Of a stretch of DNA of 64,000 nucleotides, positions 29,185 through 37,224 are shown one piece after another; position 1 is the stretch's first letter, and each line of letters starts with the position of its first letter. Position numbers and translations under genes: made by a program. The DNA comes from Balneolaceae bacterium (lineage in GTDB: Bacteria; Bacteroidota; Rhodothermia; Balneolales; Balneolaceae). The stretch spans positions 1,884,976-1,948,975 of the forward strand of contig CP051242.1 of the NCBI GenBank assembly GCA_017795005.1, written 5' to 3'. The notes under the pieces were generated by a model. The model made no database searches. It saw only the letters and a list, made by a program, of their open reading frames with translations, and was not told the DNA's origin.

Positions 29185-31368
29185 TCATTCAATAGCCACA
29201 GTAATCGAACCTCTGATATCCCTCGAGCTTGAGCCAATCAAAAAAGTATACTCGCCCGGTTCAACTACCCAGCTCATAGAGTCTTCATCAAAGTAAGCCA
29301 GGTTTTCGACATCAATGGAAATGGTAGCAGTTTCAGATTCTCCAGCACTTACTTCGATTTTAGTAAAACCTTTTAGGTCTTTTTCAGCTCGCATTACTTC
29401 AGAATTATTTTTTTGAACATATACCTGAATGGTTTCCTTGCCATAAACATCCCCGTTATTTTCAATCGAAACGGTTAACTCAATGGTTTCGCTGGAAGAG
29501 TAAGAGCTTTTGTTTGTTGAAGGTGAGCTGTATTCGAAATTTGTGTAAGAAAGCCCATGTCCAAATGGGTACATAGGTTCCACGTCTTTGGTATCAAACC
29601 AGCGATATCCAACTAGAATGCCTTCTTCGTATGAAACTTCGGTTTCATTTCCGGGGAAACTATTAGTTGCGTGAGCAGGAGAGTCGTCCAGTTTTTTGGG
29701 CATAGTAAATGGAAGTTTGCCTGATGGATTCACGGTTCCAAGCAATACATCAGCGATAGCATTACCAGCTTCAGAGCCATTAAACCATGACCAAACTATA
29801 GTTGAAGCAGCACCTTCAATTTCACGAATATCAAAGGCTGTTCCTGCAACAAATACAACAATGGTGTTTGGGTTTGCTTCGGCAACAGCACTTACTAATT
29901 CAGACTGTCCAAAAGGTAACTCCATAGTGGTACGGTCTGCGGCTTCCGATTCTACTTGACGATTCCCTCCAACAAATACAATCGCCACATCCGAATTTGA
30001 AGCCATTTCAACGGCTTCTGCAACCAGTTCGGGGTTCCCTTCATAATCAGGAATTCCAACAAATCCCCGGCGTTCATATTCTTCTTCATATCCCTGAGCA
30101 AAATTGATTTCGGTGTTCGGAAGTCTGTTTTTAAGTCCTTCCAGCGGAGTGATTTCATACAACGCTTTTACGCCTGCGCCAAAACCTCCGCTTGCCAGTG
30201 TTTGAGTTGCATTATCGCCAATAACGGCGATGCTTTTAATTTGACCAGTGTTTAAAGGAAGTATGTCCTGATCATTCTTAAGTAAAACAATAGATTCAGA
30301 AGCAACATCATACACCAATTTGTGATGTTCCGGGGTATTAATTGCACCGGTTTTTCTAGTGGGATCATCTTTATTTACATTCAGCAGCACTCTTACCACA
30401 CGCTCAGCCATTTCATCAAATACCTCCATTGGTACATCGCCATTTTGAACAGCTTCGACCAGTGGATCTCCAAAATATGTTTCATGATAAGTTCCTTCAC
30501 CACCATCTCCCATACTGATATCCAATCCATAAAGTGCAGACTCTACAGTGCTGTGAGTTGCTCCCCAATCTGACATTACGGTTCCCTTGAATCCCCACTC
30601 TCCTTTAAGAATATCTCTTAGCAGAAACTCATTTTCACAAACATAGGGACCACGGAAGCGATTGTAGGAACACATCACAGAATAAACATCAGCTTCCATA
30701 ACCGCAGCTTTATATACCGGAAGATAGATTTCGCGAATAGTTCGTTCACTGGCAAGCACATCAATACTACCGCGACGAGTTTCCTGATTATTAATCGCAT
30801 AATGTTTGATAGTAGCAGCCACATCCTGACTTTGAATTCCTTTTATCATTGGGACTGCGAAAGCTGCATTTAATACTGGGTCTTCAGAAAAGTACTCATA
30901 GTTTCTTCCCCCAAGTGGGCTTCTCTGGATATTCACCGCAGGAGCTAACAAATAATCCTTGTTTCGGGCACGTGCTTCAGCTCCCATGGCTACTCCATAC
31001 TTATAAGCAAGTTCCGTATTCCAAGAGGCTGATAGTCCGCCTCCTGCAGGGAAGAAAGTGGCTGAGTCAGTGGTCCACCCGGCAGGAGACCAGGAGTGAC
31101 GACCAAGTTCCTCACGAATTCCTAAAGGTCCATCCGCATATTGTACTTCACTGAAACCCAATCGTTCTATTCCAGCTGACCAGAATTTCCCATTTCCATA
31201 AAAAAGTTTTCCTTTTTCCTCTAGGGAGAGTGAGGAAACAATTTCAGAAACTTTAGTTTCCAAAGCCGGATCAAATTGCCAACTGGTGTCTTCTGGTTCT
31301 TTTGGAGTGCTGCAGGAAATTAAAAGAACAAATATCATTCCATAAGTAAATACGATATTAGATTTCAT
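29185..31368 (-). CDS. Glycoside hydrolase family 3 beta-glucosidase, lipoprotein
   Basis: 727 residues. I start at Met 31368 because it gives a lipoprotein signal (VLLISC, lipid Cys19); an upstream in-frame start at 31401 would add 11 residues before the signal. The GH3 N-terminal barrel has the KHYAINNQETRR segment (Lys188-His189) and nucleophile Asp267 in VMSDWGATHS. The alpha/beta sandwich domain follows (IAVIGDNA, then FVAGTAFDI and NPSGKLPFTMP), then a C-terminal FN3-like domain (about 610-725). The family removes terminal glucose or xylose from oligosaccharides. Lipidation implies attachment in the outer membrane or periplasm. It stands alone with no SusCD pair nearby. The exact sugar cannot be read from sequence. 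Confidence 0.92.
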   Translation of the reverse strand: MKSNIVFTYGMIFVLLISCSTPKEPEDTSWQFDPALETKVSEIVSSLSLEEKGKLFYGNGKFWSAGIERLGFSEVQYADGPLGIREELGRHSWSPAGWTTDSATFFPAGGGLSASWNTELAYKYGVAMGAEARARNKDYLLAPAVNIQRSPLGGRNYEYFSEDPVLNAAFAVPMIKGIQSQDVAATIKHYAINNQETRRGSIDVLASERTIREIYLPVYKAAVMEADVYSVMCSYNRFRGPYVCENEFLLRDILKGEWGFKGTVMSDWGATHSTVESALYGLDISMGDGGEGTYHETYFGDPLVEAVQNGDVPMEVFDEMAERVVRVLLNVNKDDPTRKTGAINTPEHHKLVYDVASESIVLLKNDQDILPLNTGQIKSIAVIGDNATQTLASGGFGAGVKALYEITPLEGLKNRLPNTEINFAQGYEEEYERRGFVGIPDYEGNPELVAEAVEMASNSDVAIVFVGGNRQVESEAADRTTMELPFGQSELVSAVAEANPNTIVVFVAGTAFDIREIEGAASTIVWSWFNGSEAGNAIADVLLGTVNPSGKLPFTMPKKLDDSPAHATNSFPGNETEVSYEEGILVGYRWFDTKDVEPMYPFGHGLSYTNFEYSSPSTNKSSYSSSETIELTVSIENNGDVYGKETIQVYVQKNNSEVMRAEKDLKGFTKIEVSAGESETATISIDVENLAYFDEDSMSWVVEPGEYTFLIGSSSRDIRGSITVAIE

Positions 31369-31484
31369 AGGATAAGAGTTTTTTTGAGTGAGACTGCCCA
31401 AAGAGGAGAGCGGTTGGTTAGCGACAATGTATAATTTTTTTCCTAACCATAAAATCTTAAAAGCTTAGCGTAAAAGGAGTTACC

Positions 31485-31976
31485 TCAATTTGTTTTTCGA
31501 AGAACGTTAATAAGTATTTCGTAAACAGAATTATAGATTCCGGGAGAATTAACTTCACTCCATCCCGCAACGTTCAGGATTTCGATTTGATTTTCTTCTA
31601 TCCAATTTCTGATCTGTTTAATATTTGACATTTCAGAAATAATGCTCAAATAAGGCCTCCTAAATTCTTTTGCTTTCTCTAAACTCAACTCTGTGCCTTG
31701 ATCCCTTTGTGCCTTTAATCCTTTCAGTATCAATAACCCATCTGCATCTCTCACATTCCATATTGTTCTTTGAGAGCGGGGAATTTCCAAAGCTGATAGA
31801 TCCCGTTCTTCAGGGGTTTCTTTTAGGTTAAAATGATCAGGAATAATTCCGGTTTCACACATTCTGCCGGGTGGACACCAACCTCCGTGTTCAAGTCCCA
31901 TATCAATAGCAGCCTGTAATGCTGCCTGATCAACGCCCGTTTGTCCACCTGATAATATTTTTTTGAGTGTTTTCAT
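31485..31976 (-). CDS. YpsA-like / putative molybdenum carrier (SLOG-fold) protein
   Basis: 163 residues. The N-terminal ISGGQTGVD-type nucleotide motif (KILSGGQTGVDQAAL), the GGWCPPGR segment and the RDADGLLIL stretch match the small 'putative molybdenum carrier' family (PF12694) of the SLOG/YpsA superfamily, which has a Rossmann-like nucleotide-binding fold. The biological role is poorly known; the molybdenum link comes from a structural similarity to a carrier protein, not from this locus. No molybdopterin genes are nearby. It is transcribed away from the GH3 gene's 5' end as part of a minus-strand cluster. Confidence 0.75.
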   Translation of the reverse strand: MKTLKKILSGGQTGVDQAALQAAIDMGLEHGGWCPPGRMCETGIIPDHFNLKETPEERDLSALEIPRSQRTIWNVRDADGLLILKGLKAQRDQGTELSLEKAKEFRRPYLSIISEMSNIKQIRNWIEENQIEILNVAGWSEVNSPGIYNSVYEILINVLRKTN

Positions 31977-31988
31977 TTAAACTTTCTT

Positions 31989-32103
31989 TGTTATTTCGAA
32001 CCCGCCTTTGCCGAAGCGGCTACGTGCAGGCAGGCGGAGTGAGAAATCTAAAAGAGGTGTTAAAATAAAATATTAGATTTCTCCTTACAGTCGAAATGAC
32101 AAA
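31989..32103. repeat. Intergenic palindromic repeat, copy 1 (TTATTTCGA ... TCGAAATGACAAA)
   Basis: The outer arms TTATTTCGA and TCGAAATGACAAA, and the inner arms GAGAAATCTAAA and TTAGATTTCTC, form a nested inverted repeat filling the gap between two minus-strand genes. The left half also holds a GC-rich internal palindrome beginning CCCGCCTTTGCCG and ending GGCAGGCGG. The same arms recur at 58380-58471 and, more diverged, at 56692-56782. I recognise this type of element as common between genes in Bacteroidota. Confidence 0.7.
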
Positions 32104-32104
32104 T

Positions 32105-32704
32105 CTATATGTAATTTTTAGCAAGTAGGAGAGAAAAAGTATACAACCCAAGCCATCCTTTACTTGTCATCTTAAACTCAACTTTAAACTTCTTTTCTAA
32201 AAGTTGAAAAACATTAGCCTCAAAGGAAACATGATTCTTTTTCATCCATTTTGAAAACCAGTTAAATGCTGTGGAATCAAAATCTACAACAAGTAACATC
32301 CCTGAATGTTTAAGATGGTTCTGAATAGTAGTAACTATAGTTGGAATATCATCCATCATGGTAAGTGAATAAGAGCATACAATCAGATCAAATTGATCTT
32401 CAGTAAAAGTATCAGCCTCATAATATTCGTTTCTTATCTCAACAGATTCAACGATTGAACGATTAACTAATCGTAGCATATCGCTAGATAAATCTATTCC
32501 GGTAATTTCTGCCTTTGGATAAAATAACCTAAGTTGTTTCAAATGCTTTCCGGTTCCGCATCCCAAATCCAGAATGTTCGCTTTATCAGGAAGTTCTGGG
32601 AAGAACTTCTGGAGAGAGTTTCTGCCAAACAGAAAAGCCCAGCGTGTTACATCATAGAATTTTGAATGTAGTCGATAATAACTTCCAAGATCCGTTGGAA
32701 TCAT
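32105..32704 (-). CDS. btaB: BtaB-like SAM-dependent methyltransferase (betaine lipid synthesis)
   Basis: 199 residues from the ATG at 32704, which overlaps the upstream stop as ATGA and has GGGAG eight bases before it; an earlier in-frame ATG at 32722 would give 205. It is a class I methyltransferase with SAM motif ILDLGCGTGKHLKQL, then ITGIDLSSDML and DLIVCSYSLTMMDD. Rhodobacter BtaB, of about this length, trimethylates diacylglyceryl-homoserine to make the betaine lipid DGTS. The assignment rests on coupling to the BtaA-like gene, since the methyltransferase fold alone is not specific. Acts at the inner membrane on the lipid product. Confidence 0.75.
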   Translation of the reverse strand: MIPTDLGSYYRLHSKFYDVTRWAFLFGRNSLQKFFPELPDKANILDLGCGTGKHLKQLRLFYPKAEITGIDLSSDMLRLVNRSIVESVEIRNEYYEADTFTEDQFDLIVCSYSLTMMDDIPTIVTTIQNHLKHSGMLLVVDFDSTAFNWFSKWMKKNHVSFEANVFQLLEKKFKVEFKMTSKGWLGLYTFSLLLAKNYI

Positions 32705-33825
32705 CGGATTTCTCCCAGCCATGTTGTGGTATATGTGCCAACTTTATCATTAAGTTTAATCCAATCCGGGTCAACTTGACGAAGTTTCATTTTTTGAGAA
32801 GCTAAATCAGGGAGAAAATCTGAATTCGAATAGGAAGTTCGGAATAAGATTTTAGAACCTTTAGTTGTCTTAGTTAAAATATGATCCCAATCTATGATTA
32901 ATTGGGCTTCATCATTTCCAACCAACCAATCCATATAATCCAGAAGAACAACATGTGAAAAAGTCTGATTGGTTTGATCAAGAAGATCATGAATTCCACT
33001 AGTTGAAATTATTAATCGATCAATATTGGATCGCATGAGTTCGAAATTTTCTTCCTTTAAATATTCAGGGCAGTAGTTTTTTGTAAAAGCACCTTCAAGA
33101 TAAACACGCCAGTAATAGTTCGTTTCAGGATTTTGCTTTACAAAGACGTTATGAAGTACTTGTTGCATAAATAAGTTAATATCTCCAATCGCATCACGTT
33201 GCTTCTCCGGAATACCAGCTAAGCTTAGCATAAAGGAAGATTTCCATAGATTTTTTTCGGGGCCATTCCAAAGCTTCTTTTTAATCTTTGCATATAATTC
33301 AGCTCTTTGTTCTCTGGACGGTTCAGAGAGAATAGCTTTTACTACATTATGAAGGTTTTTCCGATTAATCGTTCGATTTAAAAATCGGGCAAAAATTCCA
33401 CTACCTCCTTGGTAGAATAATCCTCTACCTTTTGGATCGAAATAATCTATATGGTTGTCCCAGAATTTCCGTGAAGCAGGCGAAAGATAAGTTCTCACAA
33501 TTTGATATCCGGTCTCATAATGAACAGATTTTCCATTCCCAAAAAAATCGAAAAAGAGTTCATAATCACCATATTTAATGAACGCCGTTTTCAATTCCAG
33601 CAAAGCTGTTTGTTTTGGATTTATATCTACGGAATGAATAGAATTTGGACTTTCAAGCAAGTAATTAAGTACATTGCATCCGGCACTGGTGATGGTAAGG
33701 AGAGAAGTTTCAGGGTTGATCTGCAACAAGTGTCGGTCAACATCCGAATCCTCCCAGCAGATATTGTAGACCAGAAAATTTGTATGAATAAAACGAAACC
33801 AATACTTAGAGAGAAAACTGGTCAT
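32701..33825 (-). CDS. btaA: BtaA-like 3-amino-3-carboxypropyltransferase (DUF3419)
   Basis: 374 residues from ATG 33825 (the preceding codon is TTG). The N-terminal YNICWEDSDVDRHLL motif, the SAM-binding LLTITSAGCNVLNYLL, then VDINPKQTALLELK, and the central RTYLSPASRKFWD and QGGSGIFARFL are typical of BtaA/DUF3419. BtaA moves the aminocarboxypropyl group of SAM to diacylglycerol, giving diacylglyceryl-homoserine, the first step to the phosphorus-free lipid DGTS. The stop overlaps btaB's ATG by 4 bp, so the two form a coupled pair. In known bacteria the pathway is induced by phosphate starvation; I see no Pho box in the 96 bp upstream, though I would not recognise the Bacteroidota version. 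Confidence 0.85.
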   Translation of the reverse strand: MTSFLSKYWFRFIHTNFLVYNICWEDSDVDRHLLQINPETSLLTITSAGCNVLNYLLESPNSIHSVDINPKQTALLELKTAFIKYGDYELFFDFFGNGKSVHYETGYQIVRTYLSPASRKFWDNHIDYFDPKGRGLFYQGGSGIFARFLNRTINRKNLHNVVKAILSEPSREQRAELYAKIKKKLWNGPEKNLWKSSFMLSLAGIPEKQRDAIGDINLFMQQVLHNVFVKQNPETNYYWRVYLEGAFTKNYCPEYLKEENFELMRSNIDRLIISTSGIHDLLDQTNQTFSHVVLLDYMDWLVGNDEAQLIIDWDHILTKTTKGSKILFRTSYSNSDFLPDLASQKMKLRQVDPDWIKLNDKVGTYTTTWLGEIR

Positions 33826-33921
33826 CAATATTAAAAACTGAAACTAAATGAGTATTAAAAGCTTTAAACTTACAAACAAAAACACTCATTTTATATTTAG
33901 GAACATCAAAAAGAGGAAACA

Positions 33922-34191
33922 ATGGCTAATACAATTAAAATAGAAGAAGCTCAAAAGAAGATTGGAAAGAAAGTGAATGAAGCATCTGATGTAATTCAGG
34001 AAAAGGTTGAAAAAACATACGATGATGTAATTGACAGGCTTAAAGACGAGCGGGACTGGCTTGAAACCGAACTTAAGCACGAATACAGAAATGCACGAAG
34101 ATATGTAAGAGCTAATCCGGAACAGGGAGTAGGAATAGCTTTAGCAGCTGGATTTTTTGTAGGAGTGCTTATAGGTAGAGCGATCAGATAA
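33922..34191 (+). CDS. YqjD/ElaB-like membrane-anchored protein (DUF883)
   Basis: 89 residues with a good AGAGG Shine-Dalgarno. A charged, helical N-terminal part (residues 1-60, coiled-coil-like, rich in Lys/Glu) is followed by RANPEQGVGIALAAGFFVGVL, one C-terminal membrane segment ending in GRAIR. This layout and the VRANPEQ..GIA motif match the YqjD/ElaB/YgaM family. E. coli members anchor ribosomes to the inner membrane in stationary phase. A strong terminator follows, so it is a single-gene unit, divergent from btaA. Confidence 0.75.
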   Translation: MANTIKIEEAQKKIGKKVNEASDVIQEKVEKTYDDVIDRLKDERDWLETELKHEYRNARRYVRANPEQGVGIALAAGFFVGVLIGRAIR

Positions 34192-34214
34192 ACATCTTTT
34201 AAATTTTATTTTTT

Positions 34215-34264
34215 AGAAAGTCATTTTGAGTGAATACTTCGCTCTGAGTGACTTTCTTTTTATT
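34215..34264 (+). terminator. Intrinsic terminator after the YqjD-like gene
   Basis: AGAAAGTCA (34215-34223) pairs perfectly with TGACTTTCT (34249-34257), with further partial pairing inside, and is followed by TTTTATTTT. It separates the small membrane protein gene from prfB. Confidence 0.8.
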
Positions 34265-34294
34265 TTAGACCAGATTTAAAAATTATTATAACTG

Positions 34295-35414
34295 ATGGCA
34301 ATTAATAAAGATCATTTACAGGAAAACTACGAGCGATTGGACGCGCTCAGGAGGTACCTTTGACTACGATAAAAGAAAAGTCCGAATAATAGAGCTTACC
34401 GAAAAAACACAAGACCCTGAGTTTTGGGGCGACCCTGCTAAAGCACAGGTAACCATGAAAGAACTGGATAACGAAAAAAGTCTGGTAGAAGCATGGAATA
34501 AGTTAAACGAACTTAGAGAAAGCATTAACGTTTTTTTTGAGTTTCTGGAAATGGGAGAAGATGTAGAAAAAGAACTCGATGACGAATATGCTAAACTGCT
34601 GAAGGGATTGGAAAGCCTTGAACTTCGAAATATGTTGAAAGGCTCAGATGATCACAGAGATGCTGTTGTAACTTTTAATCCCGGAGCTGGTGGAACAGAG
34701 AGTCAGGATTGGGGAGAAATGCTTTACCGCATGTATACAAGATGGGCAGATAGAAGCGGATTTAAGGTTTCTGTGATGGATTATCAGGATGGTGATGTAG
34801 CGGGATTGAAAAGTGCTACTATCGAAGTACAGGGACAAAATGCTTACGGTTTTCTTAAGGCTGAAAGTGGGGTGCATCGGTTAGTACGAGTTTCCCCTTT
34901 TGATAGTAATGCTCGTCGACACACCTCTTTTTGCTCGGTATTTGTTTCTCCATTGATTGATGATACCATTGAATTGAATCTTAATGACAGTGATATTGAG
35001 CTCCAACGATTTCATTCTAGTGGAGCCGGGGGACAAAACGTTAACAAAGTTGAAACAGGTGTTAGACTAATTTGGACAGGTAAATTATCGGATGGAAGTG
35101 AACAAAAAGTAGTAGCTGAATGTCAGCAGGAACGTTCACAACTTCAGAACCGTGAAAAAGCAATGATCCTTCTGAAATCCCGTATTTATGAACTTGAAAA
35201 AGAAATTCAGGAAGCGGAAAAAGCCCGGTTAGAAGGCTCGAAAGGAAAAAATGAGTGGGGTTCTCAAATTCGTAGTTATGTATTTGATGATCAACGGGTA
35301 AAAGATCATCGTACCAATTATGAAACATCCAATGTAAGTGCTGTAATGGATGGTGATCTGGATGAATTTATAAAGGCATATTTACTCATGATTTCTACTG
35401 AAGCACAGGAATAG
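34295..35414 (+). CDS. prfB: Peptide chain release factor 2, expressed by programmed +1 frameshift
   Basis: Translation starts at ATG 34295, reads 22 codons and meets an in-frame TGA at 34361-34363. The site carries the classic signal: AGGAGG (34349-34354), three bases, then CTT TGA C. A +1 shift at CTT continues in GAC TAC GAT and gives ALRRYLDYD, matching the E. coli RF2 junction. The product is 372 residues (E. coli 365). The GGQ motif (SSGAGGQNVNK) and the SPF codon-recognition tripeptide (RVSPFDSNARRH) are present. RF2 ends translation at UGA and UAA; low RF2 favours the shift, so the site is autoregulatory. An ATG at 34455 would give an N-terminally truncated protein and is not the real start. 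Confidence 0.96.
34349..34364 (+). promoter_or_regulatory. prfB programmed +1 frameshift site
   Basis: The Shine-Dalgarno-like AGGAGG is spaced by TAC from the slippery CTT codon and the in-frame stop TGA, followed by C. Spacing and sequence are those of the conserved RF2 autoregulatory frameshift. Slow termination at UGA when RF2 is scarce lets the ribosome slip from CUU to UUU. Confidence 0.95.
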
Positions 35415-35434
35415 TTTTTAGAAAATAACTGCCA

Positions 35435-35486
35435 ACTGTATACTGCCTACTTTTTTAAAAAAAGTCAGCAGTAAGCAGTATGCAGT
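35435..35486. repeat. Intergenic inverted repeat between prfB and coaE
   Basis: ACTGTATACTGCCTACT (35435-35451) and AGTAAGCAGTATGCAGT (35470-35486) pair at 15 of 17 positions, with complementary T-run and A-run at the loop. It could terminate prfB transcription on either strand (T-run inside the loop, not after the stem), or be a small dispersed palindrome. No second copy was seen in the window. Confidence 0.5.
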
Positions 35487-35515
35487 AAAATCAATATTTA
35501 ATTCGGAATTTATTA

Positions 35516-36103
35516 ATGATCAAAATCGGCGTAACAGGAGGAATCGGATCTGGTAAAACCACTTTTTGTAAAAAGTTGGAAGAGCTAGGTGCTTTTGTTC
35601 TTTATGCCGATGATTTTGCTAAAGAGCTCATGGTTTCTGATTCTGAGTTGATCACTTCTATCAAAAAGACGTTTGGAAGCGAAGCTTATTTCGGGGATGG
35701 CAGTCTGAATAGAGAGTATCTCGCCAAAGAAGCTTTTGCGAAGGGTAGAGTAGAAGAGTTGAATGCAATTGTTCATCCGGTCTTATGGAAGCGAACAGAA
35801 GAACTCGCAAAAGAAAAGGAACAAGAGGGAGTGCAAGTTTTTGTGAAGGAAGCAGCCATTCTTTTAAATAATGGAAGACCCAAAGATCTCGACTATGTAA
35901 TTTTGATCTTAGCAGATGAACAAGAGAGAATCCAACGCTCGATCAAAAGAGACCAAACTGATCCGCAAAAGATAAAAAACCGTATTAAAGAACAGCCAGA
36001 TTTTAATAAAAAAAAGAAAGATTCAGATATCATTTTATCTAATGATGGTTCTTTAAATGATTTGGAAAATGAAGCAGAACGAATTTTTCATTTACTCAAA
36101 TAA
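35516..36103 (+). CDS. coaE: Dephospho-CoA kinase
   Basis: 195 residues, usual length for CoaE. The P-loop is at the very N-terminus (IGVTGGIGSGKTTFCKKL), followed by LYADDFAKELM with the catalytic acid region, IVHPVLWKR, and the lid segment ILADEQERIQRSIKRD. It phosphorylates the ribose 3'-OH of dephospho-CoA with ATP, the last step of coenzyme A synthesis, in the cytoplasm. It stands between prfB and fbp with an inverted repeat upstream. Nothing about the sequence is unusual. Confidence 0.95.
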   Translation: MIKIGVTGGIGSGKTTFCKKLEELGAFVLYADDFAKELMVSDSELITSIKKTFGSEAYFGDGSLNREYLAKEAFAKGRVEELNAIVHPVLWKRTEELAKEKEQEGVQVFVKEAAILLNNGRPKDLDYVILILADEQERIQRSIKRDQTDPQKIKNRIKEQPDFNKKKKDSDIILSNDGSLNDLENEAERIFHLLK

Positions 36104-36195
36104 ATTGGTCAATTAGAATTTTATTAGCTCTTCAATATCTGTGCAAAACATTCGTATATTCTCCAGAAAAGCGCTTCCAATTAAATTTTTCTTGT

Positions 36196-37224
36196 ATGGA
36201 TTTAAAACAGAATGATCGGTTAGTAACCCTAGAAGAATTCATCATTCAATCACAAAACAGGTTTCCCGGAGCTACAGGTGAGCTATCTCAATTACTGCGT
36301 GATATTGGTCTTGCAGCAAAAATAATTTCCAGGGAAGTAAATAAAGCCGGTATTACAAATATCCTTGGAAATGAAGGCTCAACAAATGTACACGGAGAGT
36401 CGGTTAAGAAGCTGGATACTTTCGCAGATCAGCAGTTGATATCCTCTCTTGAACGATCTTCTATAACCTGTATGGTAATTTCCGAAGAAAATGATGGTAT
36501 AGTAAGGTTGAGAAGTTCTGGAGGTAAGTACATCGTTTACCTGGACCCGCTTGATGGTTCTTCAAATATTGATGTAAACGTCTCAATTGGATCTATTTTT
36601 TCAATTTATATGAGAGAGCCAAGGTTTGATCCGGCAGTAGAAGAGAAAGAAGCTTTGCAGCCCGGAACACGTCAGGTTGCTGCTGGTTATGTGTTATACG
36701 GTTCAAGTACCACTCTTTCTTACACAACCGGGCTAGGTGTTTCTTTATTTACTCTCGATCCAAGTATCGGGGAATTTATTCTAACAGAAAGAAAAGTTCA
36801 GATACCTGATCATGGAACTATCTATAGTATTAATGAAGGAAGTTATAATTCGTGGGATCTGGGATTAAAAAAATACATCAAATATTGTCAGGAAGAAGAC
36901 CAGGAAACAGGGCGCCCTTATTCTGCGCGTTATATAGGCTCAATGGTAGCAGACATACATCGAACTTTGATCAAAGGCGGTATTTTTATCTATCCTCATA
37001 GCAAAAGATATCCCGACGGGAAGCTACGGTTGATGTATGAATGCAATCCATTGAGCTTTATTATTGAACAGGCAGGGGGTATGGCTACAAATGGTAAAAA
37101 AAGAATTATGGATATAAAGCCGGATTCTATCCACCAACGAACTCCGATTTATATTGGCTCTAAAGAGAATGTGGAGATGGTGATGGATTTCTTATTTGAA
37201 TATGCTGAAGAAGAAGCTGTTTAA
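36196..37224 (+). CDS. fbp: Fructose-1,6-bisphosphatase class I
   Basis: 342 residues. Metal-binding acid motifs are present: ISEENDG and YLDPLDGSSNIDVN (the DPxDGSSN signature), then the substrate-binding region YSARYIGSMVADIHRTLIKGG and KLRLMYECNP. This is the class I enzyme that hydrolyses fructose-1,6-bisphosphate to fructose-6-phosphate in gluconeogenesis. The TAA at 37222-37224 directly abuts the end of the convergent minus-strand gene, leaving no space for a terminator of its own. Confidence 0.96.
   Translation: MDLKQNDRLVTLEEFIIQSQNRFPGATGELSQLLRDIGLAAKIISREVNKAGITNILGNEGSTNVHGESVKKLDTFADQQLISSLERSSITCMVISEENDGIVRLRSSGGKYIVYLDPLDGSSNIDVNVSIGSIFSIYMREPRFDPAVEEKEALQPGTRQVAAGYVLYGSSTTLSYTTGLGVSLFTLDPSIGEFILTERKVQIPDHGTIYSINEGSYNSWDLGLKKYIKYCQEEDQETGRPYSARYIGSMVADIHRTLIKGGIFIYPHSKRYPDGKLRLMYECNPLSFIIEQAGGMATNGKKRIMDIKPDSIHQRTPIYIGSKENVEMVMDFLFEYAEEEAV

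Noticed and set aside
34455-34457. ATG 34455 as the prfB start
   Set aside because: The upstream sequence encodes conserved RF2 residues and the standard frameshift site.
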